This document shows, in pieces, positions 9,558 to 18,788 of a DNA stretch of 64,000 nucleotides. Within the stretch, counting starts at the first letter, position 1; every line of letters begins with the position of its first letter. The notes below the pieces were generated by a model. That model searched no databases, had not been told where the DNA came from, and saw nothing but the letters and a program-made list of their open reading frames with translations. The DNA comes from Candidatus Babeliales bacterium (GTDB lineage: Bacteria; Babelota; Babeliae; Babelales; Vermiphilaceae): contig DASZBJ010000045.1 of assembly GCA_035944115.1 (NCBI GenBank), forward strand, positions 62,001-126,000. The letters are read 5' to 3'. The position numbers and the translations under genes are program-made.

Positions 9558-9911
9558 ATGAAGATGCAAAAACGACAATTTCGTATTGGAGAACTAGCAA
9601 AAAAACTTGAAGTAGAGAAATTTGTTATTCGGTTTTGGGAAAAAGAGTTTAATCTAGCCCCCTCACGATCTATAGGAGGACAACGGTTCTACAGTGAAGA
9701 TGATTTTACCACTTTTTCAAAAATAAAATCTTTACTCTACAGCCAAAAATTTACTATATCAGGCGCTAAAAAACAGCTCGCTATACCTGCTGCTACCGTT
9801 ATGACACCACGTACCACAATGCCACAAAAACCTACTCAAACAGAACAGCAACTTTTAGAACAACTTGCTTATTTAAAAAAACAACTTGATACGCTCAAAA
9901 ATCTTCTCTAA
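9558..9911 (+). CDS. MerR-family transcriptional regulator
   Basis: Putative DNA-binding regulator of 117 residues. The N-terminal winged-helix region (about 7-75) reads FRIGELAKKLEVEKFVIRFW, then a Gly-Gly-Gln-Arg-Phe-Tyr wing, the usual MerR arrangement. The short C-terminal part ends in a coiled-coil (TEQQLLEQLAYLKKQLDTLK) for dimerisation. There is no effector-binding domain and no cysteine for metal sensing. It resembles the short MerR proteins encoded near housekeeping genes rather than metal or drug sensors. AAGGAG precedes the ATG. Its position divergent from yidC and 91 bases before murC gives no firm hint of its target. Confidence 0.8.
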   Translation: MKMQKRQFRIGELAKKLEVEKFVIRFWEKEFNLAPSRSIGGQRFYSEDDFTTFSKIKSLLYSQKFTISGAKKQLAIPAATVMTPRTTMPQKPTQTEQQLLEQLAYLKKQLDTLKNLL

Positions 9912-10002
9912 ATTTTTTATATAATTTTCATAAAAAATCGATATCAAAGATGCCACTTATGCGCTACCCTATACAGACTATTATTAGACAATTAGGATAA
10001 CT

Positions 10003-11433
10003 ATGTATAAAAATAAAATTCATCTCCACTTTGTTGGTATCGGCGGCATTGGCATGAGTGGCATTGCTACAATCTTACGCCATCAGGGATACATCATTTC
10101 GGGCTGTGATCTTAATCTTGATCAGCAAAGCGTCAAAAATCTCATCAATTTAGGGTGCACAGTCTTTCAAGGCAATAATACAGAGTCCTGTCACGATACC
10201 TCTATTGGGGTCATGGTATACTCATCTGCAATTCAATCTAGCAATCCTGAAATTATTGCTGCACAACAACGCGGCATTCCTACAATACCTCGCGCGCTCA
10301 TGCTTGCAGAATTAATGCGCACAAAATACAGCATCGCAATTGGCGGATCTCATGGAAAAACAACAACTACGTCTCTGATTTCTCACATCCTTATTGCCGC
10401 GGAAATGGATCCTACCGTCATCATCGGAGGTCATCTTAAAAGTATTTCATCGAACGCTCGATTTGGCGAAGGAGATTTTCTTGTCGCTGAAGCTGATGAA
10501 AGCGACCGCTCTATTACACATCTTCATGCAACTATCGCGGTAGTAACTAACATTAATTCAGAGCATTTAGGAACATACAAAGATCTAGACGATATAAAAC
10601 AAACATTTCTTCAGTTTTTAAATAATATTCCCTTTTACGGTAGAGCGATTGTATGCATAGATGATGCACAAATACGCTCACTTCTGCCCATTCCCCACCT
10701 AAAAACAGTCACCTATGGATCTGGACCAGACGCGGATTTTTATGCACAAAATATTACACTCAATCCATCAACGTCCACCTTTACTGTTTTTAAAAAAAAT
10801 AGCGCAATCCCTCTGGGAACCATTGAATATGCAATACCCGGTAAGCATAACATCCTCAATGCTCTTGCTGCAATCGCTGTAGCAACTGATCTCGGCATAT
10901 CATTTGACAGTATCGCGGCAGCATTACAGTCATTCAAAGGAGTAGAACGAAGGTTCTCATATCGCGGAGTGTATAAAGGAGCAGAGCTATTTGATGATTA
11001 CGCAAATCATCCAGAAGAGATCTATAACACACTACTTGTTGCACAAAAACGCACGAAAAAAAATCTTACGATTGTATTTCAACCACATCGCTATACCCGT
11101 CTCAGTACATTATGGTATGAGTTTATCGATCTTTTTATGAAAAACCCAATCCATCATCTCGTGATTACTGACGTATACTCTGCCTTTGAATCTCCTATTG
11201 CCAACGCAACAGGAAAAAATCTTGCAGACGCAATTATACAATGCAATCCTTCGTTTCCCGTTTCTTATATTCCCTACGAACCAACACATGTACAATTACA
11301 TAAAAAGCTGGATGAAGTCATCAACAAAGACGACCTTGTACTGTTTGTTGGTGCAGGATCGATCAATAAGCTCGCCCATGCCCTAGCAGCATTAGATCAC
11401 ACTCCCATAACCACTAAAATTCAGCAATTATAA
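10003..11433 (+). CDS. murC: UDP-N-acetylmuramate-L-alanine ligase
   Basis: Cytoplasmic Mur ligase that adds L-Ala to UDP-MurNAc using ATP, the first amino-acid step of peptidoglycan synthesis. The 476-residue protein has the N-terminal UDP-binding Rossmann motif (FVGIGGIGMSGIA, 10-22), the ATP loop GGSHGKTTTTS (114-124), central SEHLG and GKHNILNALAA motifs, and the C-terminal DDYANHPEEI and FQPHRYTRL motifs. AGGA precedes the ATG. The rest of the mur/fts cluster is not adjacent, but murA lies 40 kb away in this window, so a peptidoglycan pathway is likely retained. Confidence 0.95.
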   Translation: MYKNKIHLHFVGIGGIGMSGIATILRHQGYIISGCDLNLDQQSVKNLINLGCTVFQGNNTESCHDTSIGVMVYSSAIQSSNPEIIAAQQRGIPTIPRALMLAELMRTKYSIAIGGSHGKTTTTSLISHILIAAEMDPTVIIGGHLKSISSNARFGEGDFLVAEADESDRSITHLHATIAVVTNINSEHLGTYKDLDDIKQTFLQFLNNIPFYGRAIVCIDDAQIRSLLPIPHLKTVTYGSGPDADFYAQNITLNPSTSTFTVFKKNSAIPLGTIEYAIPGKHNILNALAAIAVATDLGISFDSIAAALQSFKGVERRFSYRGVYKGAELFDDYANHPEEIYNTLLVAQKRTKKNLTIVFQPHRYTRLSTLWYEFIDLFMKNPIHHLVITDVYSAFESPIANATGKNLADAIIQCNPSFPVSYIPYEPTHVQLHKKLDEVINKDDLVLFVGAGSINKLAHALAALDHTPITTKIQQL

Positions 11434-11552
11434 AAACCATATCTAATAGCACTTTCAATGCTCATTTTTACAAAACATTGAATTGCGTTATTTTCATTCT
11501 GTAAATTTACTCTATAGGGGAATTACAAAATATTTATAAAAGGGGAAGAGTA

Positions 11553-11879
11553 ATGATAAAAAAAATAAAATCATTATCAATGATACTTGTAACGGGTATG
11601 CTACTGACACAATCTGTTGTTATAGCTGATAGCCTTGGCCATGCACTTGGCGCAAATGGATACCTCAATAATATGCCGCTATATTATAAAAAACATGTTC
11701 GAAATAAGCGAAGACATTGTAACTATTGCAAACAACGCCCAATGCAATGTAAACCAGCAAAAGCAATCAAGCCGGTAAAAAAAACGCACACATTAGCTAA
11801 ATTACATCATAACCATATGAAACTTGCGCAAGCTATTAATCAACTGCCCGCAAACAGTAAAACTGCATATAAAAAATAA
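11553..11879 (+). CDS. small basic secreted protein of unknown function
   Basis: Not recognised. The 108-residue protein begins with a Sec signal peptide (KK n-region, hydrophobic core about 8-24, likely cleavage after VIADS or nearby). The mature part is strongly basic (Lys, His, Arg) and has a small cysteine cluster, CNYCKQRPMQC. A good GGGGAAGAG ribosome-binding site precedes the ATG and a terminator follows the stop. A role binding nucleic acid or the cell surface would be a guess. Confidence 0.6.
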   Translation: MIKKIKSLSMILVTGMLLTQSVVIADSLGHALGANGYLNNMPLYYKKHVRNKRRHCNYCKQRPMQCKPAKAIKPVKKTHTLAKLHHNHMKLAQAINQLPANSKTAYKK

Positions 11880-11890
11880 GAACCTATCTT

Positions 11891-11927
11891 AGAAAAGGAA
11901 ATGAGAAATTAACTCCTTTCCTTTTCT
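11891..11927. terminator. bidirectional terminator
   Basis: AGAAAAGGAAA (11891-11901) pairs with TTTCCTTTTCT (11917-11927) around a 15-base loop. It lies after the small secreted protein, and its right arm falls within the last codons of the converging lipoprotein gene. Confidence 0.6.
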
Positions 11928-12469
11928 ATATACAGAATAACCTCAACCATTTTTTTACGTTTTACCAAATATCCTGCTTGGCAACACCGCACTGAAAGCG
12001 CACATAAGCGTTCAGGCTTTCTGAAAATAAATAGTACCTCGTCAACGCTATCAAACATAACAATTTGTTGCCATCCTAATCGTTCCATTTCATGGCTATA
12101 AAATAATGCAGTAGCCGCAAAATCCAACTCCGACTTATACCATAGCTGAATAGTAGTTGTATCGTGCAAACATTTATCTGCAATCGGATTTATATTAAAA
12201 TGAAATGGGATATCAGCATATTTCGCTTGCAGCTCATCCACATTCACGATCAGTTTATGTTTATAGGGCAACTCAGATCCACCATCTGAAAAGCCCTCTA
12301 ATTGAGGAGGCTGACAATCACACATCATGCGAATTTCTTCTACCGCCGACTGAGAAAAAAGAAACGGTACCGAATCTTTTCGATCTGGTACCGTCTTTTT
12401 TTTGTACGAGCATGCCGACAATGTAGTCAAGAAAATCAACAATGCGCTGAATAATATGTGGCGCATCAT
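11909..12469 (-). CDS. predicted lipoprotein of unknown function
   Basis: Not assigned to a family. The 186-residue protein has a lipoprotein signal peptide (hydrophobic stretch at about 5-17) ending in the lipobox LSAC, so Cys20 should be lipidated. The mature protein mixes predicted strands and helices and has scattered cysteines, including a C-x-C pair (MCDCQPP). It follows rplS by 15 bases, suggesting cotranscription with the trmD operon. Two adjacent ATGs (12469 and 12466) are both possible starts after AAGGAT. A chaperone or envelope-maintenance role cannot be supported from sequence. Confidence 0.7.
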   Translation of the reverse strand: MMRHILFSALLIFLTTLSACSYKKKTVPDRKDSVPFLFSQSAVEEIRMMCDCQPPQLEGFSDGGSELPYKHKLIVNVDELQAKYADIPFHFNINPIADKCLHDTTTIQLWYKSELDFAATALFYSHEMERLGWQQIVMFDSVDEVLFIFRKPERLCALSVRCCQAGYLVKRKKMVEVILYIEKERS

Positions 12470-12484
12470 AGAATCCTTTTAAAA

Positions 12485-12913
12485 CTATACTGTGTCTGCG
12501 TTATTCATTGATACATTTTTTGCAGATTTTTTTTGCTCACGTTGCTCGCGAGTAATTAATTTTTCTTTAACACGCGCCGCTTTACCAACACGATTACGCA
12601 TATAATACAACTTTGCGCGACGTACTTTTCCCTTACGAACAAACTGAACTGACTCGATTAATGGAGAATAATACGGAAAGACTCGCTCAATAGCAACCGC
12701 ATTTGAACCAATTTTTCTTATGGTAAACGTACTTGATGCACCTTTTTTGCGCATTGCAATAACGTCCCCTTCGAACTGCTGTATACGCTCTTTATCACCT
12801 TCTTTGATACGCACAGAAACAATAATCATATCCCCAATTTCAAATTCAGGAAATGAACGATCATACATTCCTAACTCACGAATCGTTTCTCGCGTATACT
12901 GCTTAGCTTTCAT
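12485..12913 (-). CDS. rplS: 50S ribosomal protein L19
   Basis: L19 sits at the interface of the two ribosomal subunits. The 142-residue protein carries the family core: [20 protein letters not shown], then [10 protein letters not shown], then [19 protein letters not shown] with the [22 protein letters not shown] segment. The last 20 or so residues are a divergent Lys/Asn-rich tail beyond the usual 115-residue protein. It lies 77 bases downstream of trmD in the classic rpsP-trmD-rplS order. AAGGAT precedes the ATG. Confidence 0.95.
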   Translation of the reverse strand: MKAKQYTRETIRELGMYDRSFPEFEIGDMIIVSVRIKEGDKERIQQFEGDVIAMRKKGASSTFTIRKIGSNAVAIERVFPYYSPLIESVQFVRKGKVRRAKLYYMRNRVGKAARVKEKLITREQREQKKSAKNVSMNNADTV

Positions 12914-12990
12914 ATGTAAATCCTTAAGCTCTATTTTAAATTACTATATTAGGCAAATATACCGCAAAATCCAGCATATGCCAATTCTTT

Positions 12991-14295
12991 CTATCGATTC
13001 TTTTGATTATTTCCAAGCCATCTATCAAGAACGATAGCAACCGCTGATCGTACTGATAAATGATTAAAGTCTGAAAACCCTGCCACAGGAGGCAATAAAT
13101 AGTCACACCGATCAATAAGTTCCTTGGTTAACCCTTGTCCCGTCCCAAATATAAATAACAACGGCCTTCTGGTCTCCCATGCCACAGCTTGATCATAATA
13201 CGTTATCTGCCCCATATGCTCTGTTTGACGTGCTGAAGTTGCAACCAATAATGGATACAGGCCTTCACGCTTAACAATAGCCGCTATAGCGTCTTCAATT
13301 GTGTCTAAAACAGAAACCTGATTAATCGCTGTATGCCGAACTCGATTATATTCAATACCGGCACCCTTCTGCCAAAAATCAAGTAATGTCGTCACAATAC
13401 GATGCTGATCTGCTAATGGTGTCACTATAAAAAACTGTTTGATGCCATATGTTGCGCTAGAACGAGCAATGTCATGTATATCAATAGAGGTGACCGATGT
13501 AGTGCCTTTTTCACGCTCAGGCCCCACCAAAACATCTCCATGCGCTAACACAACGTAATGATGCGGCATTATAGCCTGAACCTGTTTTTTCTCTTTTTCA
13601 GTAATTATAGATTCCCTCAACCAATCAAAATGCTGAAACAATGTACGTTCAACTGATTGCTCGCATCGCCACTCTTCAAGTAACGCATGGTTACCCGATC
13701 GCACTACCTCAGGCACCTGCTTGTCTCGCCAAACAACCGGAGCTGTGTATTCAGGGTAATCTACAAGTGCCCCTTGAAACGAATCTCGTGCAACTGATTG
13801 CGGCTTACTAATAACACCAGGAATCAACCGTAAAGCCCCCTCAAGCATTACCATAACTGGCAAATCTCCGCCCATTAATACATAATCGCCTATTGAAACG
13901 ATCTCATCAGCATATTCTTGTTCAACTCGTGCATCCATGCCTTCATAACGACCAGCCACGCAAAGCACGTGCTCTGTTTGTTGCATACGCTCTACAAGGC
14001 GCTGTAATTCACGTTGTGTTAATTTTTTACCATGAGGAGAAAAGAAAATTTTCAATGCTTTGCCATGAAGGCGCTCTCGGTCCTCAATTGCTTTTTCAAC
14101 AATATCTGGTCGCAACAGCATACCATCACCATGACCAAACGTTGGCGCATCAATGCGCTCTTTTGGCTCAGCATATGAAAAAAAACTTTCAACCGAAATC
14201 GATACAAGCCCACGCTCTTGCGCACGGTGCATTAAGCTAGTAGTCAAAAACGATGTGTACAATTCTGGAAATACAGAAAGAATAGAAATATTCAT
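12991..14295 (-). CDS. trmD: TrmD fused to a second SPOUT RNA methyltransferase domain
   Basis: Residues 1-240 are TrmD, which methylates N1 of G37 in tRNAs using S-adenosylmethionine. Its knot motifs are present: GRYEGMDARV (116-125), IGDYVLMGGDLP (135-146) and ARLIPGV-like residues near 155. Residues from about 246 to 434 match a different SPOUT family, Methyltrn_RNA_4 (PF09936), visible in TTSVTSIDIHDIARSSATYG and GAGIEYNRVRHTAINQV. That family is usually a separate gene between trmD and rplS in Aquificae and Deltaproteobacteria. At 434 residues the protein is nearly twice the TrmD length, with no stop or frameshift. Its ATG directly abuts the khpA stop, implying translational coupling. 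Confidence 0.9.
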   Translation of the reverse strand: MNISILSVFPELYTSFLTTSLMHRAQERGLVSISVESFFSYAEPKERIDAPTFGHGDGMLLRPDIVEKAIEDRERLHGKALKIFFSPHGKKLTQRELQRLVERMQQTEHVLCVAGRYEGMDARVEQEYADEIVSIGDYVLMGGDLPVMVMLEGALRLIPGVISKPQSVARDSFQGALVDYPEYTAPVVWRDKQVPEVVRSGNHALLEEWRCEQSVERTLFQHFDWLRESIITEKEKKQVQAIMPHHYVVLAHGDVLVGPEREKGTTSVTSIDIHDIARSSATYGIKQFFIVTPLADQHRIVTTLLDFWQKGAGIEYNRVRHTAINQVSVLDTIEDAIAAIVKREGLYPLLVATSARQTEHMGQITYYDQAVAWETRRPLLFIFGTGQGLTKELIDRCDYLLPPVAGFSDFNHLSVRSAVAIVLDRWLGNNQKNR

Positions 14296-14526
14296 TTATT
14301 CAGCAATCTCAATCGTAACGTCACTATCTTTAGGAACTACAACAGATGCCAGCGCACGTATCGCACGTATCGTTTCCCCATTTCTTCCGATCACTCTGCC
14401 ACGATCTTGATCAAGCACAGAAATAGTCACACAATAACCAGCATCTCGTTGCTCACACGCCACACGAACAGCATCAGGCCCATCAACAAGGCTTTTTACT
14501 ATATACTCAACAAGTTCTTTTACCAT
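14296..14526 (-). CDS. khpA: KH-domain RNA-binding protein KhpA
   Basis: Small single-KH protein (76 residues), formerly YlqC, which binds RNA and often partners KhpB. The GxxG loop appears as GRNG at residues 47-50 within RVIGRNGETIRAI. It lies between rpsP and trmD, its usual place. Its TAA stop is immediately followed by the trmD ATG. Confidence 0.9.
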   Translation of the reverse strand: MVKELVEYIVKSLVDGPDAVRVACEQRDAGYCVTISVLDQDRGRVIGRNGETIRAIRALASVVVPKDSDVTIEIAE

Positions 14527-14549
14527 ACACTTGTTCCTGAAAGAATTTA

Positions 14550-14924
14550 TTAGGCCTGTTCAACTTGCGCTGCTACATCCTGTGTTACAGTTTCTTTTAC
14601 CTTTACCCCTTTTGAGGCCTTTTGTTCCATTTTTACTGGAATTTCTACCGCCTCAGGCTCCATACGTGCGCCACCGCCAGCAACCCCTGATTTTTTATAC
14701 AGAAGTTGAATACGATGCACTGCATCACTTGGTATAGCACCTTGCGAAAGCCAATAATCCATACGCTCATTTTCAAAACGTATCAATATACTTTTAAGTC
14801 CATCATAGGTACCCAAATCTTCTAAAAAAGCGCCATCTCTTTTCTTGCGTCCATCTACTGCTACGATTCGATAGAATGGAGCATGTTTTTTACCAATACG
14901 AGATAGCCGTAATCTTACTGCCAT
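14550..14924 (-). CDS. rpsP: 30S ribosomal protein S16
   Basis: S16 is needed for assembly of the small-subunit body. The first 80 residues are canonical (VRLRLSRIGKKHAPFYRIVA, then RDGAFLEDLGTYDG). The remaining 40 or so residues are a low-complexity Val/Glu/Lys extension absent from the usual 80-90 residue protein. The gene begins 52 bases after ffh stops and is second in the ffh-rpsP-khpA-trmD-rplS operon. AGAGG precedes the ATG. Confidence 0.95.
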   Translation of the reverse strand: MAVRLRLSRIGKKHAPFYRIVAVDGRKKRDGAFLEDLGTYDGLKSILIRFENERMDYWLSQGAIPSDAVHRIQLLYKKSGVAGGGARMEPEAVEIPVKMEQKASKGVKVKETVTQDVAAQVEQA

Positions 14925-14976
14925 TAATGCCTCTTATAAAAAATAATAGATTGTATACGTTATGCACTATGAAATT

Positions 14977-16311
14977 TTAAAACATCCCTGGCCCACGACG
15001 GCCAAACTTCTTAAACAGTTTAACATATTGCTGACTTTCTTCAAATCTCTGTAACAATACATTAATATCCGCTAATGTCACTCCCGCTCCACGAGCAATC
15101 CGCTGCTTGCGAGACCCATCTAATAAACGAGGTACGATCCGCTCTTTAGGGGTCATTGAGTTAATAATAGCTTTAAATTTTATCAACTCAGCTTCACCCT
15201 TTTCCAACTTCTCTTGAGGAATATTCATACTGTTCATACCGGGAATATATTTAGCAATCTGAGAAAGGGACCCTATTTTGCTCATCATATCCAACTGATT
15301 TGCAAAATCCTGAAGATTCAATTTTCCCTTCATAAAAGAGGCCTGAATTACTTCCTGCTCTGACTCGTTAATTCTGTCAGTCGCTCGCTCAATAAGCGTG
15401 AGCACATCCCCCATGCCCAATATTCTACCTGCCATACGATCAGGATAAAACTGCTCTAAATCGTCAATCTTTTCTCCAATCCCCACAAATAGAATTGGCT
15501 TTTTTTGTGCATATCGAAACACAAAAGCGGCACCACCACGAGTATCACTATCCATTTTACTTAAAATTGCATATTGATACCCAACCGCCTGCTCAAACGC
15601 TTGTGCTACATTAAGCGACTCCTGACCAGTCATTGCATCAAGAACCAATAGTTTGTATCGTGGTTTTAGCTGCAAATCAACCGTGCGTAACTCGCCAAGC
15701 ATACCCTGATCTACATGCAACCGACCTGCTGTATCTAGAAATAGTAGTTCAAACCCCTGCTGCCTTGCATACTGCTGAATATCTAACGCCGCTGCAACTG
15801 GGTCCGTCTTTGATGATCTATAAAAAGAAACTCCCACTTGCTTTGCCAAGATTTCAAGCTGATCAATGGCTGCAGGACGATAAAAATCAATTGAAGCGCA
15901 CAACACGTTACGCTTTTTATTTCGTTTTTTCGCCTGATTAAGAACATAATGCATCAACTTGGCTATTGTTGTTGTTTTACCCGAACCTTGCAACCCCATA
16001 ACCATAATGGTAGCCGGTAGCTGGAAAGAAAAATCCTGTAATGTATCAGATCCCATAAACGCCTTCAGTCGCTCATGAACAATCTTAATCAGCTGATCCC
16101 CAGGCTTTAATGATTTTAATACTTTTTGACCAACAGCCTCTTTTTGAATATCAATAACAAAGGTTTCAACCAGCTCCTGAGGCACATCTGCAGCAAGCAA
16201 CGCATCTTTTACTTTATCAAGCGCCTCCTGCATATTTTGCTCAGTAAGCGTACTTTTACCGGTAATTTGCGAAAAAATAGAAGAAAATTTTTGCGAAAGA
16301 AAATCAAACAT
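14977..16311 (-). CDS. ffh: signal recognition particle protein Ffh
   Basis: SRP54 GTPase that binds signal sequences and 4.5S RNA and docks ribosomes at FtsY. The 444-residue protein has an N-domain (1-95), the P-loop GLQGSGKT (106-113), the G3-type DTAGRL motif, and a C-terminal M-domain ending in the RNA-binding segment (SRKQRIARGAGVTLADIN). Length and order are normal. AGGAAT precedes the ATG. No 4.5S RNA gene was found in the window. Confidence 0.96.
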   Translation of the reverse strand: MFDFLSQKFSSIFSQITGKSTLTEQNMQEALDKVKDALLAADVPQELVETFVIDIQKEAVGQKVLKSLKPGDQLIKIVHERLKAFMGSDTLQDFSFQLPATIMVMGLQGSGKTTTIAKLMHYVLNQAKKRNKKRNVLCASIDFYRPAAIDQLEILAKQVGVSFYRSSKTDPVAAALDIQQYARQQGFELLFLDTAGRLHVDQGMLGELRTVDLQLKPRYKLLVLDAMTGQESLNVAQAFEQAVGYQYAILSKMDSDTRGGAAFVFRYAQKKPILFVGIGEKIDDLEQFYPDRMAGRILGMGDVLTLIERATDRINESEQEVIQASFMKGKLNLQDFANQLDMMSKIGSLSQIAKYIPGMNSMNIPQEKLEKGEAELIKFKAIINSMTPKERIVPRLLDGSRKQRIARGAGVTLADINVLLQRFEESQQYVKLFKKFGRRGPGMF

Positions 16312-16407
16312 ACAATATTCCTATAACAACTTCATTGTTTACGTACAGATCAGTGTAGCAAAGTCACTACAAATCGCTACTGAAGTAAATAAAGAATCCC
16401 ATCACGA

Positions 16408-16435
16408 TTAACAGCGCTAAATTTCATGCTATACT
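16408..16435 (+). promoter_or_regulatory. candidate extended -10 promoter for hflX
   Basis: TTAACA (16408-16413) and TATACT (16430-16435) are 16 bases apart, and the -10 is preceded by TG at 16427-16428, the extended -10 form. Transcription would begin about 65 bases before hflX. Confidence 0.45.
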
Positions 16436-16505
16436 AGGTCGAGACTATTGACTCTGTTAATAGAGAATTATAATTATTACATACCATCGATATATTGGGT
16501 TAATC

Positions 16506-17609
16506 ATGGCTAAAAAAGCAGAATCCTTATTAATACATCTTCCACGAGTACTGATTATCGGTGTCCATGCCCCCTATAACAGGACTAAAAGTATTGAATC
16601 TTATTACGAAGAGTTTCGTAATTTAGTAAAAACAAACGGCACCATCTATAAAGATGAACTCTATATTAAATTGCGCAGCATCGACCCTGCCCGTTTTTTT
16701 ACCAAAGGCAAACTCCAAGAAATGCGTGAATATTGCGAAAAAAACCAAATCAAAGAGCTTATTATCTCCGAACAACTATCTGGAATTCAAGAACGTAACC
16801 TTGAAGATGAATTAGATGTAACCGTTTTTGATCGCACACGACTAATTCTAGAAATATTCGAAAAATCTGCCCATACCGCCGAAGGAAAATTGCAAGTTAA
16901 AATTGCAATGCTTAACTACCAAAAAACACGGCTAACGGGAAAAGGAATCAATTTATCACAACAAGCGGGCATAATTGGTATTAGCGGGGGCCCCGGTGAA
17001 ACATTAAAAGAAAAAGAGACCCGAGTTATTAACGACATTATTATAAAATACAAACGACAACTTGAACGTTTACAACAAGCGCGGCACACACAACGCAAAC
17101 AACGCCTTATAAATAAAGTTCCTCATATCTGTATCATCGGATACACAAACGCAGGTAAATCTACGTTGTTGAATACATTAACTCGTAGCGATGTCCTGGC
17201 TGAAAATAAACTTTTTGCTACCTTGGATACCACTACCCGCGAACTGTATATCGATAAAAAGAAAAAGGGTGTCATCTCAGACACCGTTGGTTTTATCCAG
17301 CAACTACCTCACCATCTGATTAACGCTTTTAAATCAACGCTTTCTGAACTTGAATACGCAGATATTTTACTACAAGTAATTGATGCTTCTGATCCTAACT
17401 GGGAATCACATATTGCGGTCGTTCAAACAATTCTTAATGATTTAAAAGTAGAGAAGCAAATGGTGTATGTTTTTAATAAAATTGACGCTGGAACCGACCT
17501 TGATGAGGCTGCATGGCACAAATATCAACCCCATGTAGCAATATCTGCAAAGACAAAGGAAGGTGTGGCCCCTCTCATCGCATTTTTATCTGAATGGCAG
17601 CCTTCATAG
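16506..17609 (+). CDS. hflX: GTPase HflX
   Basis: Ribosome-associated GTPase that splits stalled or stressed ribosomes. The 367-residue protein has an N-terminal HflX domain (about 15-205) including the Gly-rich segment GISGGPGETLKEKETR, and a C-terminal G domain with GYTNAGKS (212-219, G1), DTVGF (G3), and NKID (G4). AATCATGG context and a weak upstream GG suggest modest initiation. The next gene starts 11 bases downstream of its stop. Confidence 0.95.
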   Translation: MAKKAESLLIHLPRVLIIGVHAPYNRTKSIESYYEEFRNLVKTNGTIYKDELYIKLRSIDPARFFTKGKLQEMREYCEKNQIKELIISEQLSGIQERNLEDELDVTVFDRTRLILEIFEKSAHTAEGKLQVKIAMLNYQKTRLTGKGINLSQQAGIIGISGGPGETLKEKETRVINDIIIKYKRQLERLQQARHTQRKQRLINKVPHICIIGYTNAGKSTLLNTLTRSDVLAENKLFATLDTTTRELYIDKKKKGVISDTVGFIQQLPHHLINAFKSTLSELEYADILLQVIDASDPNWESHIAVVQTILNDLKVEKQMVYVFNKIDAGTDLDEAAWHKYQPHVAISAKTKEGVAPLIAFLSEWQPS

Positions 17610-17620
17610 ACGAATAATGT

Positions 17621-17956
17621 ATGCAATTATATAAATTTGGTCTTTTTCTCGTTTTTGTAATTTTGGTCTTTACGTATGACACGCGTGCTATTGCCACTGC
17701 CCCCTCTCTTTTCATGCAACTTATAAAAAAAATAGTGCGCCCATATTTGGCACATGTGGATCATTCTGAGGAGCCATCTGTTATGCTTGCCCCTCAGATG
17801 AACGCTGAATTACGCCTACGTTTGGCTCAAGTGCAACAGTCTGAAAGGAACATCGAGTCCCTGCAACATGAACTGGTACGAAGTCTGGACATCCACCAAT
17901 CCATGCAAAGAAGAGTCCTGGCCTTCTCTCAACGACAGACTCGTCATGGCTCATAA
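17621..17956 (+). CDS. small exported protein, first of a trio
   Basis: Not recognised. The 111-residue protein starts with a signal sequence or membrane anchor (LFLVFVILVFTYDTRAIA, residues 8-25). The rest is polar, and residues about 72-103 (LRLRLAQVQQSERNIESLQH) should form a helix or coiled coil. It starts 11 bases after hflX and may be cotranscribed with it. The two genes after it encode proteins of similar plan, so the three may form a related set, but sequence identity between them is not obvious. Confidence 0.55.
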   Translation: MQLYKFGLFLVFVILVFTYDTRAIATAPSLFMQLIKKIVRPYLAHVDHSEEPSVMLAPQMNAELRLRLAQVQQSERNIESLQHELVRSLDIHQSMQRRVLAFSQRQTRHGS

Positions 17957-18044
17957 AAGCCGTTAAGAATGATTGCAAATATTAAAAAGAATACTAGAAT
18001 GTAACCGTTTTATTATTTAGCTACCCTGTTACAAGAGAAGCGTT

Positions 18045-18725
18045 ATGGAAAAAACAGTACCTATCTTTGCTAGCTTATTCTTCCTACTCAGTCTCTTTAT
18101 CTCCTCAACAATAATAACAGCTGCCGATGACGCGAATCATCTAGATCCACTCTCATCAATCAAGACACAAGAAGAGCAAAAAGAGCTTGTGCCTTCAATG
18201 GTTGCATTATACAGTGAACGTCAACAGGCTGCAGCGGTATTGAGAAAGCATATGACCAGCTTCACACTTCTAAAGAATCGTGCCAATGAAGCCCGCTTAC
18301 AAACAGAAGAACTCTATAGAGCTGCTGCTAGAGCAGATAAAGAGTATAGAGACCTTACAGCAAAATGTCTGAACCAAAAGGCAATAATAGAACCATTGAT
18401 TCAGGAGTATGAAACGTTAAGTAACTTCTCTAAAGCAAACGAAAAGGACCGCATAAGTCTTGTACTAACAGCACATAGACGTGAACTGGCAGAGCTACAA
18501 AATAAAAATAATGATAGACCAAAGCCCTTAGCATGGCAACGCGCGCAAAATGTTCTCATTCATATGCACAAACGTCATCTAGTAAATTCTGCGCGGGCAA
18601 CATTAGAATCATTTGGGCAAACTCATATTGCAAAACAAAAAAAAATCGCGCTCGATCATGCTGCACAGCAAGCCGCTGCTGCACCTAAACCGGGGTTACT
18701 TTCGAAATTGCTCGGTTATCAATAA
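18045..18725 (+). CDS. exported coiled-coil protein, second of a trio
   Basis: Not recognised. The 226-residue protein has a Sec signal peptide (hydrophobic core about 6-25, Ala-Ala-Asp cleavage region near 26-28). The mature protein is almost entirely predicted helix, rich in Glu, Lys, Arg, Gln and Ala (for example ARADKEYRDLTAKCLNQKA), so coiled-coil is likely. It ends with an Ala-rich stretch and LLSKLLGYQ. AGAGAAG precedes the ATG. It may be periplasmic or secreted; function unknown. Confidence 0.6.
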   Translation: MEKTVPIFASLFFLLSLFISSTIITAADDANHLDPLSSIKTQEEQKELVPSMVALYSERQQAAAVLRKHMTSFTLLKNRANEARLQTEELYRAAARADKEYRDLTAKCLNQKAIIEPLIQEYETLSNFSKANEKDRISLVLTAHRRELAELQNKNNDRPKPLAWQRAQNVLIHMHKRHLVNSARATLESFGQTHIAKQKKIALDHAAQQAAAAPKPGLLSKLLGYQ

Positions 18726-18788
18726 CTATATAGCCAAGGAGCAACTCATATCGACAATCTGTTTTACCGCATTACATAAAGGTGTATT

